Source: Rutidosis leptorrhynchoides (taxonomy: Eukaryota; Streptophyta; Magnoliopsida; Asterales; Asteraceae). Taken from it: a stretch of 64,000 nucleotides of DNA. Position 1 is the first letter of the stretch, and each line of letters starts with the position of its first letter. The position numbers and the translations under genes were made by a program. The DNA is taken from NCBI RefSeq assembly GCF_046630445.1, contig NC_092333.1:719874001-719938000 (forward strand), written 5' to 3'. A model generated the notes under the pieces. It saw only the letters and a list, made by a program, of their open reading frames with translations. It did no database searches and was not told the origin of the DNA. Below, in pieces: positions 26,901 through 37,127 of this stretch.

Positions 26901-27454
26901 ACTTTCGCGGAACTACTGATTTATAATTATTTTATTCTAATAACTCGAAACAAGATTTGTTTGGTTATACAGATGCAGATTATTTATATGATCCACATAA
27001 AGCTAAATCTCAAACTGGATATGTATTCCTAAATGGAGGCACCGCAATATCATGACGTTCTCAAAAACAAACACTTGTTGCAACATTATCAAATCATGCC
27101 GAAGTGATTGCATTACATGAAGCCACTCGGGAATGTTTTTGGTTGAGATCAATGACACAACTCATTACTGATTCTTGTGGACTAGAACACGATAAAAGTC
27201 CAACAACTATCTATGAAGATAATGCAGCTTGCATAGCACAGATGAAATAAGGGTATATCAAAAGTGACCGAACAAAACACATACCTCATAGATTCTTCTC
27301 ATACACTCAAGATTTCATCAAGGACAACCAGATTGAAATAAAATATGTTCAATCCAGCAAAAACTCTGTCGATCTTTTAACCAAAGCACTTCCAACTGCT
27401 GTTTTCAGAACACACGTTCACAATATTGGCATGAGGCATATTCAAAAGATGTAA
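23926..27454 (+). pseudogene. Copia pol remnant (protease, integrase, RT, RNase H)
   Basis: Reading across frames and stops: DLFIADSGNTH (aspartic protease, 23,960s), GLHYTYI (GAG-pre-integrase), integrase fragments around 24,870-25,150, and the linker RPIGSKHKNPRKRKS (25,650s). RT fragments lie at 26,050-26,850, and RNase H at 27,030-27,450 (AEVIALHEATRECFWL, YEDNAACIAQ, TKHIPHRFF, LLTKALP). Many stops and frameshifts interrupt it, so it makes no functional protein. A minisatellite replaces the usual coding text between the protease and integrase parts. Confidence 0.85.
24336..24663. repeat. CATATG minisatellite within the Copia pol remnant
   Basis: About 20 copies of units such as AGCGCATATGATGAAA, AGCGCATATGGTGAAA and CATATGGTGATTAATGAAAA, with 16-23 bp periods and higher-order GCGCAGCGCATATG variants. 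The minus strand is open for 91 codons only because of the repeat. Confidence 0.9.
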
Positions 27455-27612
27455 CAGCTCAACGATGTCCACTTGAGGGGAAGTCAACTCTATGCTGCAC
27501 TCTTTTTCTCTTGGCTAAAGTTTTTATCCCACTGGGTTTTTCTTTAGCAAGGTTTTTAACGAGGCAGTCCTAGTTGATCTGTAACGAAACAAAATTATCT
27601 TCCAAGGGGGAG

Positions 27613-27853
27613 TGTTATGATATATGGAGTAAAAATCAAATATGAATGATAATTCTGTTTACATACGCATGCAGAGGAATAGTTATTTGTATAGTAAAAT
27701 TATGAATTATTGATTACTATTTCACATACTCTATAATTGAAGATGAAAACGAGTAATGTACAGTTAAGTTTTAGTATTATAAATACTCACTCATTGTAAG
27801 GATATGTACACCATTCTTCAATAAGAATTTACTCTCTTCTTTCTTCTTTCACA
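27613..27853 (+). repeat. 3' LTR of the old Copia element
   Basis: Starts TGTTATGATATATGG and ends TTTCACA, preceded by the polypurine tract AAGGGGGAG. The left partner at 19,427-19,663 lacks the last bases. Confidence 0.75.
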
Positions 27854-28040
27854 TAAATTGAAAATAGGTCACTAAAGGTAGTTATAAGCCTACTGAATTA
27901 TAACATATTATTATTATTAACTAGTCCAGACCGGCTCGCGCGTTGCGGCGGGGGCTTTCGGCCTGCGTATTCATATTTTAATGTAGCGTTGTGTATTTAC
28001 AGAGGGGAAAACGGACCGTCTGTTAAGCGCCGTTGTAGGT

Positions 28041-28440
28041 GTCGTTGTCTTCAGTGTTTTTTAAAAGTATCCGTTTCGAACGTAGTTAGTTTCGTTTTGT
28101 TGATAAAATTATTTCGAGTCTAACGGTGCTATCGGAAAATTTTAACTCGTGTCGAGGAGGAAGATATGAGCTGTCGTTGTGTTCAGCGTTTTTTAAAAGT
28201 GTCCGTTTCGAACGTGGTTAGTTTCGTTTTGTTCATAAAATTATTTCGAGCCTAACGTTGCCGTCGGAAAAATTTAACTCGTGCCGAGCGGGAAGATACG
28301 GGTTGTCGTTGTGTTAGCGTTTTTTTTAGAAGTGTCCGTTTCGTGTGTAGTTAGTCCCGTTGGGTTCGGAAGATTTTTTCGAGTTGAACGGTGGTCTCAA
28401 GAAAATTTAACTCGCACCCAGCGAGAAGATAGGGCCCGTT
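28041..28440. repeat. Tandem repeat, three 132-bp units
   Basis: Units start GTCGTTGT at 28,041, 28,173 and 28,305. Each contains GTGTCCGTTTCG (or a close variant) and AATTTAACTCG. GC content is higher than in the surroundings. Confidence 0.85.
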
Positions 28441-28480
28441 ATAAATTCGGGTGAAATTAGTTTATTATATTTTATTTAAA

Positions 28481-28785
28481 TTATATATTTACACTTTTGA
28501 CCCCTTAAAAAGTATAAACTTGAGGGACTATTGTGGAAATATAGCCGAAGTCGAAGGACCGGTTGTAATGTGAACATGAAGTCAAAACTACAATAAAAAA
28601 TAATTAAAACTACACCATTTGCCACCATTAAATTATATATTTACAATTTTGACCCTTTAAAAGTGTAAACTTGAGGGAGTATTGTGAAAATATAGTCGAA
28701 GTTGAGGGACCGGTTGTAATGTGAACGCGAAGTCGAAACTACGATAAAAAATAAGTGAAACTACACTATTTGTCACCACATGTAG
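28481..28785. repeat. Tandem repeat, two 152-bp units
   Basis: Units start TTATATATTTACA at 28,481 and 28,633 and share AAACTTGAGGGA, GGACCGGTTGTAATGTGAAC and AACTACA words. Confidence 0.85.
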
Positions 28786-28859
28786 CATATGAAGGTTAAT
28801 TAATAATAATAATTATAATTATAATTATTATTTAATCCATTTAAATTTAATTATATAGA

Positions 28860-29196
28860 TTTTTATTTAAACTTCAATACGAGAATAAATTGGTACCTCG
28901 TGTATGGGGAAAGAAAATATGGATGATATTATTCACAAGGCTATGTCTTCTATAAGTAGTCATACTACCTTTGCCACGTCAAATGTATGAATCTTTTATT
29001 TATCTATTTTTTTAAAAACAAAATTCAAGGTTGTAAATGTACTTTCTATACTAGCTGTTTTTCGCTTGGAAAAAAACCATTTTTTAATGCAGGCTTCGAC
29101 CAGATTTACAATTCTTTAACCAATGTTTTAGTGAATAACATCACAATCGAACTGGTCTCAAGTTCATGGAATGATACTCGCATATCAAATACAATG
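28860..29196. other. Unannotated spacer
   Basis: AT-rich flanking sequence of the Copia insertion. A frame from 28,987 runs into the Copia LTR and is not supported. Confidence 0.5.
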
Positions 29197-29201
29197 ATAA
29201 C

Positions 29202-29656
29202 CGTAGAAATTCACAAAACTGAATCTAATTGCAACAGATACAGAACACAATCCAATATCACAAAATGCTTCAACAGAAAATAACCGGGCAAAGCCCAAAA
29301 GGTTTACAAGAATAAAAGCACACACAGCTTCCAATTACATAGAAAAACACTCAATGATTCATCATCAACAGATGATGATCATTCACACACCAAATATGAC
29401 AAACCCTAGATGAGTCGGGTGCCAGAAAGAAAAGAGAAAAAGAAAGATAAAAAAAACCCTAAACAGCAAATATTACATTATATATAAAAAACTTTGGCTT
29501 GTTGTCATATTTAGCCCTCACAAAATATAAATCACACTTCTGCCACTAAACTTCACATTAATATCAAATGAGGACCTGCAATCACACCACAAACAAAAAC
29601 AAGCACAAAATAATATTCCAAGTAAGATTGAAACTTATGGTTATACCTTTTGAACA
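29202..29656 (-). repeat. 3' LTR of the Copia element
   Basis: 455 bp. In sense it starts TGTTCAAAAGG directly after the polypurine tract. The outer terminal base is mutated (CGTAG here, TGTAG in the partner). Confidence 0.9.
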
Positions 29657-29668
29657 TGCCCCCTCAAC
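29657..29668 (-). promoter_or_regulatory. Copia polypurine tract
   Basis: The minus strand reads GGTTGAGGGGGCA immediately before the LTR, the usual plus-strand primer for Copia elements. Confidence 0.85.
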
Positions 29669-30090
29669 CTGATCTTGGAATAGATCTACAAGACCAAGCT
29701 TGTCACAAAAATAATTATGAACTTTTGAGCTCAATCCTTTGGTAAAGATATCTGCTGTTTGAACACAAGAATCAATTTTGATAGTTCTCACAACTCCAGC
29801 AGCTACTTTCTCTCTAATAAAATGAACATCTACTTCCAAATGTTTAGTTTTCTCATGGAAAACTGGATTAGCAGCAAGTTGAATAGCTGACTTATTATCA
29901 CAATACAAAGAAACAGGTAAAACTGTTTTAACTTGCAAATCATTCAAAAGCTTCAAGATCCATATGATTTCACATGCAACATCACTCATTCCTCTAAATT
30001 CAGATTCTGCAGAGGACCTTGAAACAACATCATGCTTTTTACTTTTCCAGGAAACAAGTGAATCTCCCAAAAAAAATACAATAACCATTA
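29669..30090 (-). pseudogene. Copia RNase H domain (frameshifted from RT)
   Basis: Contains WKSKKHDVVSRSSAESEF, LYCDNKSAIQLA and HIFREK-type text (HFIREKV), then ADIFTKGL, all hallmarks of the Copia RNase H. The catalytic Asp/Glu positions (SSAESEF, CDNKSA) are present. It is out of frame with the RT part because of an indel in an A-run near 30,070. The frame then runs into the LTR. Confidence 0.85.
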
Positions 30091-31483
30091 ACAGACTTTC
30101 TAAGAAAAGCAGTTTTAGCCCAATCAGCATCAACAAATGCTGTCAAGTTTAAGTCTGATGACTTGATTATAGAAACACCTTTACCATGTGACAGCTTAAG
30201 ATATCTCAGAACATGAAATGCTAGTTTTAAGTGACTTTCCAGTGGAGAATGCATGAATTGACTTAAACAATGTACAGCAAAAGCAATATCTGGTCTGGTC
30301 ATAGTTAAATAGATTAACTTTCCAACCAGTTTTTGATAATATGAAATATTCTCAATTATTTTATCTTTGTCATTACACTCATTATTCAAAGCAATATTTG
30401 CTTCAATAGGTGTAGACAAAGGTTTACACCCTAACATTCCAAACTCTTGAAGTAATTCAAGGCAATATTTTCTCTGATTAAGACAAACACCTTCTTTTGT
30501 TTGAAGAACTTCAATACCAAGAAAATACATAAGATATCCCAAGTCCTTTATTTTGAAATTAGAACTTAAATATGACTTAAACTGTTTTATTTCAGACTCA
30601 TTATTCCCTGTGATGATAATATCATCAACATACACAAGAATGACTAAAAATAAATCATTTTCAGATTTTACATACAAAGAATAGTCATTTGTGCTTTGTT
30701 TAAAACCATTAGCAGTTAAAACAGCAGTCAACTTCTCATTCCACTTCCTAGGGGCTTGTTTCAAGCCATAGAGAGACTTTATTAACTTGCATACTTTGTT
30801 AGGATCATCATTGAAATAACCTTCGGGAGGTTTCATGTAAACATCCTCAATGATTTCACCATAAAAAAAAGCATTGTTAACATCAAGTTGATGTAACAAC
30901 CAACCTTTGTTAATTGCAAGAGTAATTAAACACCTTACAGTTACCATCTTAGCAACAGGAAAGAAGGTTTCTTCATAATCTAAACCTTCTCTTTGACTAA
31001 ACCCTTTAGCCACAAGCCTTGCTTTATACCTTTCAATCTCCCCATTTGACTTGTATTTAATTTTATAAACCCATTTAGATCCAATTGGTTTTCTACCAGG
31101 AGGTAGATCAACAATAATCCATGTGTTATTTCTGTTAAGAGCACAAATTTCCTCATTCATAGCATTAACCCAATTTATATCTTTTACAGCTTCAGAATAT
31201 GTATTAGGTTCTATGCTTTTATTCAGATTAGTAACAAAACAATAATTGTCAGAGTCTAACAAAGAGTAATTGACAACTCTATTAATGCCATACTTAACCT
31301 TATCATCAAGCACATAATCATTAAACGTTTTAGGAAGCACTGCTGTTCTATCAGACCTTCTAACAGTAGAAGTCTCACCAATTTGAGTGTGATTTAAGTT
31401 TTGACTTGTACCCTCAGGGATATCACTAGTGTCTTCAATTATTGCACTTTGACCACTCTCAGTTCCAATATTTGAAGTATTAT
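30039..31483 (-). pseudogene. Copia reverse transcriptase domain
   Basis: About 480 codons open. Contains WVYKIKYKSNGEIERYKARL, YEETFFPVAKM, QLDVNNAFFYGEI, SLYGLKQAPRKW and the catalytic YVDDIIITGNN. RT is complete from the N-terminal palm to the connection with RNase H. Its upstream end is the E2 insertion point at 31,483/31,484, and the missing part resumes at 40,270. It cannot be expressed as part of a whole polyprotein. Confidence 0.92.
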
Positions 31484-33738
31484 TGTAACATCCTCCCAAT
31501 AGGGTCTGGAAGAAACGTTACTAATATCAAATAAACCAACATATTATAATACGAGAACAATACTAAATGAGAAAATTTAACTTTATTGAGTACGCAGCGG
31601 AAAATGAAATGTCGTTACAATAATGGAAATAACGATAAAGTAATTGTTCATATGCAGAATTAATAAATGCGATATCTCTTGATCCTAAGTCTGAGTAGCA
31701 TCACATAAGTAGTAGATAAGAAAGTTTGAATCAAACAGCACCTGAGACAAAACATGCTAAAGTGTCAACCAAAAAGGTTGAGTGAAGTTCATAGGTTTAA
31801 CAAAAGTAGTTATCGTTGTTTTTAGACCACAAGATTTAGTTGTAAAGTTGATCTCCCGCAGGATCAAAAAGTAGATCTCGCAGATCCAAAAGTAGTACTG
31901 ATTCGTGATATTTTAGACTAAACGTTTGTTTTGTTGCCCCGATGATAAGTTGGCAGTACCTTATCACCATGTTTAAATCATTATTAAGTAATACAAAGAC
32001 ATCACGGTCAAATGTATCGGGGACGTTACTCCCGATAGGCCTACCCCCAATAATTAAGAATGCCTTATCCTGAAAGCAATTAAAAAATATCACTGTGGGG
32101 TCTTAGTAGCATAAGCTAGTCATAGTACAGTTTAGGTTCGTACTTGTGTCTAAGTTGTTTATAGTATAAAAGCAACATGTGTCTCACCCCAGTAAGTATA
32201 AAAAGTGCTATAGCAATAAGAGTGGGGCTATGAAAGTCACCTTAGTAAGTAGAGAGAGAGAGTTATTCCTCGAAATAAAGAGTTGAACGAGTGAGCAGAA
32301 AAGTCAACCTATTGACATTTAAGAGTAGTTAAGTGTTTTGCCCATGTTTAAGTTTAAGTATGTGTTTAAGTATAGTTTGTTTTACTAAGTTTCTATTCCT
32401 AGTAAGTTACTATTTTTATAAAGTTTCCATTTTTAGAAAGTTTCTTATTTTACTAAGTTTCTATGACTAGAGAGTTTCTACTTTTATGAGTGTTTTTCAT
32501 TTTAGGATACTTGCCGTATTAGATAAGCTTCCAATCACCCCTTTCCCTTCGAATGGCTAATTTAGATCTAGGGGCTTGAGCCATAGGACCCTTTAAATCG
32601 GAAATCCAAACCCTCTGCCTAGAATCTCGTAGAAACCATTCATCGAGAAAGTTCAAAGATCTATACATCTCTAATACATATCCCAAAATGTTTTTGTGCT
32701 ACAATATAAGTAGTAGGTTATAGGTGCTAGTAATAGTAATAGTGTATACATGTTAAGTACTAGTATAAGTAGTATTAGTTTTTAAGGTTTTAATATGTAT
32801 ATGTATATATAATTAGTATATATACATAAAAATATTTTTTTTTAACATGTATATATGTATATATAAATCTAGGAGTGTTTATGTATATACTTATGAATAA
32901 CAAGTTTATAATATGAATATGAATTAAAAAAGATTAAAGTTTATGTAAATAGTTTAGGGTTTATGTTATACCTTTGAAGATTCAAGATAATTAACAAAGA
33001 AAAGATGAACACGATGAAGATGGAAGATCAAAGCCTTAAAAATCTTGAAGAACTCCTTGCAGATTCTTGAAGAACACGAAGAACAAGCTTGAAGATCCGA
33101 ATACCACAAGAGAGGGAGAGGGAGAGATTGTTTTTGAGAGAGGATTTTGGTGTGATTTGTGAATGAGAAACTAGGAGTCTAGGAGTGTTTATATAGTGCA
33201 AGTATTAGAGTGTTAGTCAACATAAGGATGTTCTAATTAATGATTTTATTTTGTTTTATAATTTTTAGTCAACAAAAGGTGGTACTAGTTTATAATTAGT
33301 CAACATAAGGATGTACTAGTTTATAATTTATTTTTAGTCAACATAAGGATGTAATTGTTTAAGATTCTTTAGTCTCATTATTATTACTATTATTATTATT
33401 ATTATGTTTATTATTATTTTTACATTTACTACATGATAAGTATTATTTTCTTTTTACTAATTCATGACTTGTATTTATTTTTATTTAGTTCCCAATTGTT
33501 TTATTATTTATATAAATGTCACTTTTTATTTATTACTTATAGATTAATAGTTATAAATAATATTATTGAAATACATAAATTTTAATTAGCAGTGAGTGTC
33601 GAATAAAAGTTTATTATTTTGTCAACGTTAAATTGATTGTGTATATAACAACCCTTAAATAATTAATACGTATAGTCAGACAGCAAACCCTAGGGTCATT
33701 TCAGTAATTTCAAAAGTCAAAAAGTGAGGGTTGTTATA
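31484..33738 (-). repeat. 3' LTR of E2
   Basis: 2,255 bp. The plus strand starts TGTAACATCCTCCC and ends GAGGGTTGTTATA, so the sense 5' end is TATAACAACCC in place of the canonical TG; both LTRs show this. Contains AGGATG/AGTCAAC tandem words near 33,215-33,350 and an ATT tract. Confidence 0.9.
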
Positions 33739-33774
33739 GTACCTTCCCGTTAATAAAAACTTCGTCCCGAAGTT

Positions 33775-34014
33775 TTAGGTAGACTTCTCGGATGCATCAG
33801 CAGTTGATAAGAGATGGGGATATTTCCGTTTCATATGGTCTTTACGTTCCCAGGTATATTCGGGGCCTCTACGTGAATTCCAACAGACTTTAATGATAGG
33901 TATGTTGCTTTTACGCGTTTGTTTAACCTCTCCTTCCATGATTTCTATAGGTTCTTCAACGAAGTGCATTTTATCATTAATGCGAAGATCATTCAAAATG
34001 ATGATGTTATACAA
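33775..34014 (-). pseudogene. C-terminal chromodomain fragment of a Tekay/Del-type chromovirus integrase
   Basis: The frame reads KMHFVEEPIEIMEGEVKQTR, SNIPIIKVCWNSRRGPEYTW and ERKDHMKRKYPHL. This is the C-terminal chromodomain-like module of Tekay/Del integrases (consensus HFVEEPVEI...WNSRRGPEFTWE). It lies just inside the 3' LTR, exactly where pol ends in a full chromovirus. The rest of integrase is missing, so this marks an internal deletion. E1 has lost the segment entirely. Confidence 0.88.
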
Positions 34015-34471
34015 GTCATTTCAGTAAATTGGATACATGAAATGTGTTATGAATGGTATTGAGCTCGTTTAAAACCTTGAGCATTTTATGCCACAATATT
34101 AGGGCAGACAAACAGAGATGAGTTCGTGAAAATCACAGTCATGAAATTTGATAGAGATCTTCATTGTTTACAACAAGAATATTTTAATGATGAATATAAG
34201 TTGAAAAATAAAGTTTTATCACTATTGAATAATATGGATAAAACGATTCGTTTATAGGAAGAGTATAAACGAAGCTATCATAAAAGAGTGAAATGAGAAA
34301 ATTAAATGTTCGCCTTAACTTTTGACGTAGTCACGATTGAATTCCGGAATTCAAGGAATTAAAGGAAATCTTCGTAATCTATAAGATTTGATTCTCCGGT
34401 ATTTACGAAATTTTGAGATTTGTTTGATTAAATGCGGTGATTTGCCTCGATTGATGTGTTTGGAATTTTGC

Positions 34472-34478
34472 TATAAAT
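34472..34478 (+). promoter_or_regulatory. TATA box for the opposite-strand microprotein frame
   Basis: TATAAAT lies about 76 bp before an ATG, followed by a C/T-rich leader (GCTTCTTCCGTTTCATTATC) typical of plant 5' leaders. It is on the strand opposite to E2. Confidence 0.45.
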
Positions 34479-34553
34479 TAGCTTCTTCCGTTTCATTATC
34501 TTCATCACTTCTATACTTTCTTTCTCAATTCAAACTTCCAAAAGATTAAGAAA

Positions 34554-34727
34554 ATGCTAAATCCAGTTCTGATCCTGGTTATTATATTGACCATCTATGC
34601 AGTCATTCTTCTTTTTCTTTTACCGCCAGAGGAATCTGTTTACTTCTTCTATGCTCTTGGGGTTATAGTGTTTTTAATTATCCCGTGTCTTTATATTGCT
34701 ATACGCATTGATATACACGGTTTGTAA
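34554..34727 (+). CDS. Putative 57-aa membrane microprotein, antisense to E2
   Basis: ATG to TAA, 57 codons. The protein begins MLNPVLILVIILTIYAVILL and has two strongly hydrophobic stretches (about residues 4-23 and 31-50) separated by a short loop with PPEES; the tail is RIDIHGL. This predicts a two-helix hairpin membrane protein. A TATA box and pyrimidine-rich leader precede it at sensible distances. It lies antisense to E2, between the chromodomain fragment and the captured PABP piece. The matching region of E1 lacks it, apparently by deletion. I do not recognise the family; AT-rich DNA can give hydrophobic frames by chance. Confidence 0.45.
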   Translation: MLNPVLILVIILTIYAVILLFLLPPEESVYFFYALGVIVFLIIPCLYIAIRIDIHGL

Positions 34728-35389
34728 TTTCAGAGTCGTTATCGGGCTTTATATTTTCCCTTATATGTCGGAGCTTTACGTTTTTGTTTCTTCTTCCCGA
34801 CTTCAAGTCAAGCGAGTAATGGTCCAGAATTCATAGGTATGAAGTTTTGAATGATCATAATATATAAAGTAGAAAGGAAAGGTAATAACACGATTTGATT
34901 TGTCATATTACCAGAATATCCGAAAAAGACCGAATCATCAAGAAAAATATTTTCTTGATATGTTTAGAGGTTAAATAGAATGTAAGAGTCGTGTAACATG
35001 GAAAATGATGATTATAAAATCTATGAATCATCATCTTCCATTAAAAACTTAGCATGACTTACTGTAATATAATCACGTTGGCATGACGTCATTATATTAT
35101 ATTAACTCATGCTTCAATTCCCAATCACTTCTTCAAAGCATTTATAATTTAAACTCGAATTTTACAGAATATAGAAACTAAAACAGTTTCCTTTATAAAG
35201 ATATCGCAAAGAGATACTTAATTGCGGACATGAATCGTTATGAAGATATCTTCTGAAATATAGAGGATATTTATGATGATATTTTGGAATTTCTAAGTTC
35301 GAAAGTTGATGAAGAAAAATTTTCCGCAAGCTTTTAACATGACTTTGGAGCAAGATATTCTCTAAAGATTTCACCGGATTCAGAATTTC

Positions 35390-35590
35390 CTGGATTCTTT
35401 GAATATAGGGTTTGGCCCTTGTGTTTGTCCTTGGTCTCCTCCATGGTTAGCTCAATCCGTTTTTCAGTTCCAAATTTTCTTTTGGGCTTTTCCAACGTAC
35501 CATTCTTTATTATCAAACTGTTAGCCCTTAAGAACATCTATAGCATTTGCTGCTTCGTCAGCATTCTCAAGGTTAACGAATCTGAATCAT
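35390..35590 (-). pseudogene. Captured poly(A)-binding protein (PABP) gene fragment
   Basis: On the minus strand one frame reads FVNLENADEAANAI and FDNKEWYVGKAQKK. After a frame change it continues EKRIELTMEETKDKHKGQTL with YSKN. PABP has FVNFENADDAA...FDDKEWYVGKAQKK at the end of RRM3, then ELK..FEQTMKEAADK.QG.NLY.KN leading into RRM4, so the match runs collinearly over about 70 codons. Stops and the frameshift make it non-coding. It lies between blocks that E1 and E2 share (AGCAAGATATTC), and E1 lacks it, so it was inserted in the E2 lineage. Confidence 0.82.
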
Positions 35591-36614
35591 TGATTGACAA
35601 CCCGAGATGGTTTCAAGAAATTTTATTTTTAGATGATTAAACGCTGATTGTAATCGTCAATGGATCTAATGGTTGACGAATAGGCGTTGTTGATTTCAAA
35701 AGTAATGAATGATAATTTTGGTGGTTTGATGTGATAATTCATCATAGAATACGAATGAATATAATTCATGAATGTAGTGATCTTTAGGAAGATAACATCT
35801 GCTATAGTTTTACTTGAATTCTGATATGTCAAATTCAGAATATGTAATTTGATTTGAATGAAAATGGTTGTTCTTTGGTGCGCGGATACATATGTGGATG
35901 TAAGTAGTATAGTTACTGATTATTGAATCAGAATTTGAAGAATGTACAATGTAACATATTAATGTGAGGTATAAATATTTCTCGGGTATTACCTACCCAT
36001 TAAAATATTTTCACAATTAACAGTTTGTACAAAAGAGAAGATATACGTTCATATATGTATTCTTCAGATATAATATAGATTTAATGAGTTAATATAATAT
36101 TAAACTCATTTGATTTGAAACGAGAATAAATAATCTCCAAAACCTTAGAGATTTCATAATTGTCGCGAAATATTTCGCTAATGAAGTTATGAATCAATAC
36201 TTCATCATTCATTGTTATTGATATACCTCAGTATATGATGTTGGTGCTCGTGGAATTCTTGTGAAATTCATAAGGCACGAATGATGTTTTCTAGAAAGTT
36301 TCGAGTACATCGAAAATGAAAGTATACAATCAATCATGTATTTGAGTAATACACTTGGTTTATTATGAAATGGAGTTTATTGTGTTGAAGCAGTGATTAA
36401 CGATTGTTAAGTCATCAACGAAGGATGTACATCATAGCATATTAATGATATGAATTAATCAAGTAGTACATACTAGTTAAGATTCACACGTAATAGCTTA
36501 GTATGAAAAGATTTATTATTGTTCCAATCCATATATATAAAGTATACATATGTAATTCTTCAGGAAGAATGAGTCAATACATCTTAACTCATTATTACTA
36601 ATATTCCTTGGTAT

Positions 36615-37127
36615 CTATGGGGCGTATGATGTTGATGTTTGAGGTACTGAGTGTGATGTTGAGGCGTGGAATGCGGATGTTTTCGTTGGTGAAGCTGGTG
36701 ATGTTGGTGGTGATGCCGATGGTACTGGTGGTACTGGTGCTGCTGCTGGTGTTCGTAGGTTTCGCACCATATTCTCCAGAACCACTACTCGAGCGCGAAG
36801 CTCGTTGACTTCTTCTATTATTCCGGGATGATTGGCGGTTCGGACAAGTGGATGAATAAGATCTAAAATTTTAGATATTATATATTCGTGACTGGATATC
36901 CTGGAAATGAGGGTGAAAATAGTGTTCCAAACGGGTTCGCCAGTAAGTGCTTCAGGTTCTTCACCAAGAGGTGAATTCGGTTGGTGGAAGGGATCACCTT
37001 CTTCTTGTCTCCATTGATTAAGTTTACTACGAACCCATCCCCAATTCATCCAAAATAGATGATGGCTGATTGGTTGGTTCATTCCGGTTACACTGCCATT
37101 GGAGCTCGAAGAGTTCGAGGAATCCAT
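36615..37127 (-). CDS. Conserved retroelement protein of unknown function (170 aa), gag position
   Basis: The ATG at 37,127 starts MDSSNSSSSNGSVTGM. Conserved core as in E1: SHHLFWMNWGWVR, WRQEEGDPFH, EPEALTGEPV, LISR.S.H.YI.S.I..L, then NELRARVVVLENMVRNL, a potential coiled coil. A Pro/Ser/Thr-rich tail follows (about residues 125-170), intact here and truncated in E1. It is the first frame after the primer-binding site. No zinc knuckle and no protease follow. Gag N-terminus of the parent chromovirus is the simplest reading; an accessory protein of the non-autonomous lineage is the alternative. Confidence 0.7.
   Translation of the reverse strand: MDSSNSSSSNGSVTGMNQPISHHLFWMNWGWVRSKLNQWRQEEGDPFHQPNSPLGEEPEALTGEPVWNTIFTLISRISSHEYIISKILDLIHPLVRTANHPGIIEEVNELRARVVVLENMVRNLRTPAAAPVPPVPSASPPTSPASPTKTSAFHASTSHSVPQTSTSYAP

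Larger units (their letters stand above)
19427..27853 (+). mobile_element. Old degenerate Copia element, split by a hAT-type element
   Basis: LTRs of about 240 bp (19,427-19,663 and 27,613-27,853) both start TGTTATGATATATGG and differ at roughly 8% of sites by eye. A polypurine tract CCAAGGGGGAG abuts the right LTR. Protease, integrase, RT and RNase H remnants lie in order at 23,926-27,454. I see no primer-binding site after the left LTR and no clear TSD. Resemblance to the Tork/Tnt1 group is inference from the linker motif RPIGSKHKNPRKRK. Confidence 0.8.
27921..28859 (-). mobile_element. Short non-autonomous Helitron (939 bp)
   Basis: In sense the 5' end is TCTATATAATTAAATTT preceded by A, and the 3' end is a GC-rich hairpin region with CCGCCGCAACGCGCG followed by CTAG and T. 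Insertion between A and T with no TSD is the Helitron rule. The 3' end shares TGTAAATACACAACGCT and CCGAAAG with the Helitron terminus at 17,641-17,718. No Rep/helicase. Most of the body is two sets of tandem repeats. Confidence 0.7.

Noticed and set aside
31836-32093. 85-codon frame repeated at 38,356-38,613
   Set aside because: It is within the E2 LTR and is duplicated with it; no domain or start context supports it.
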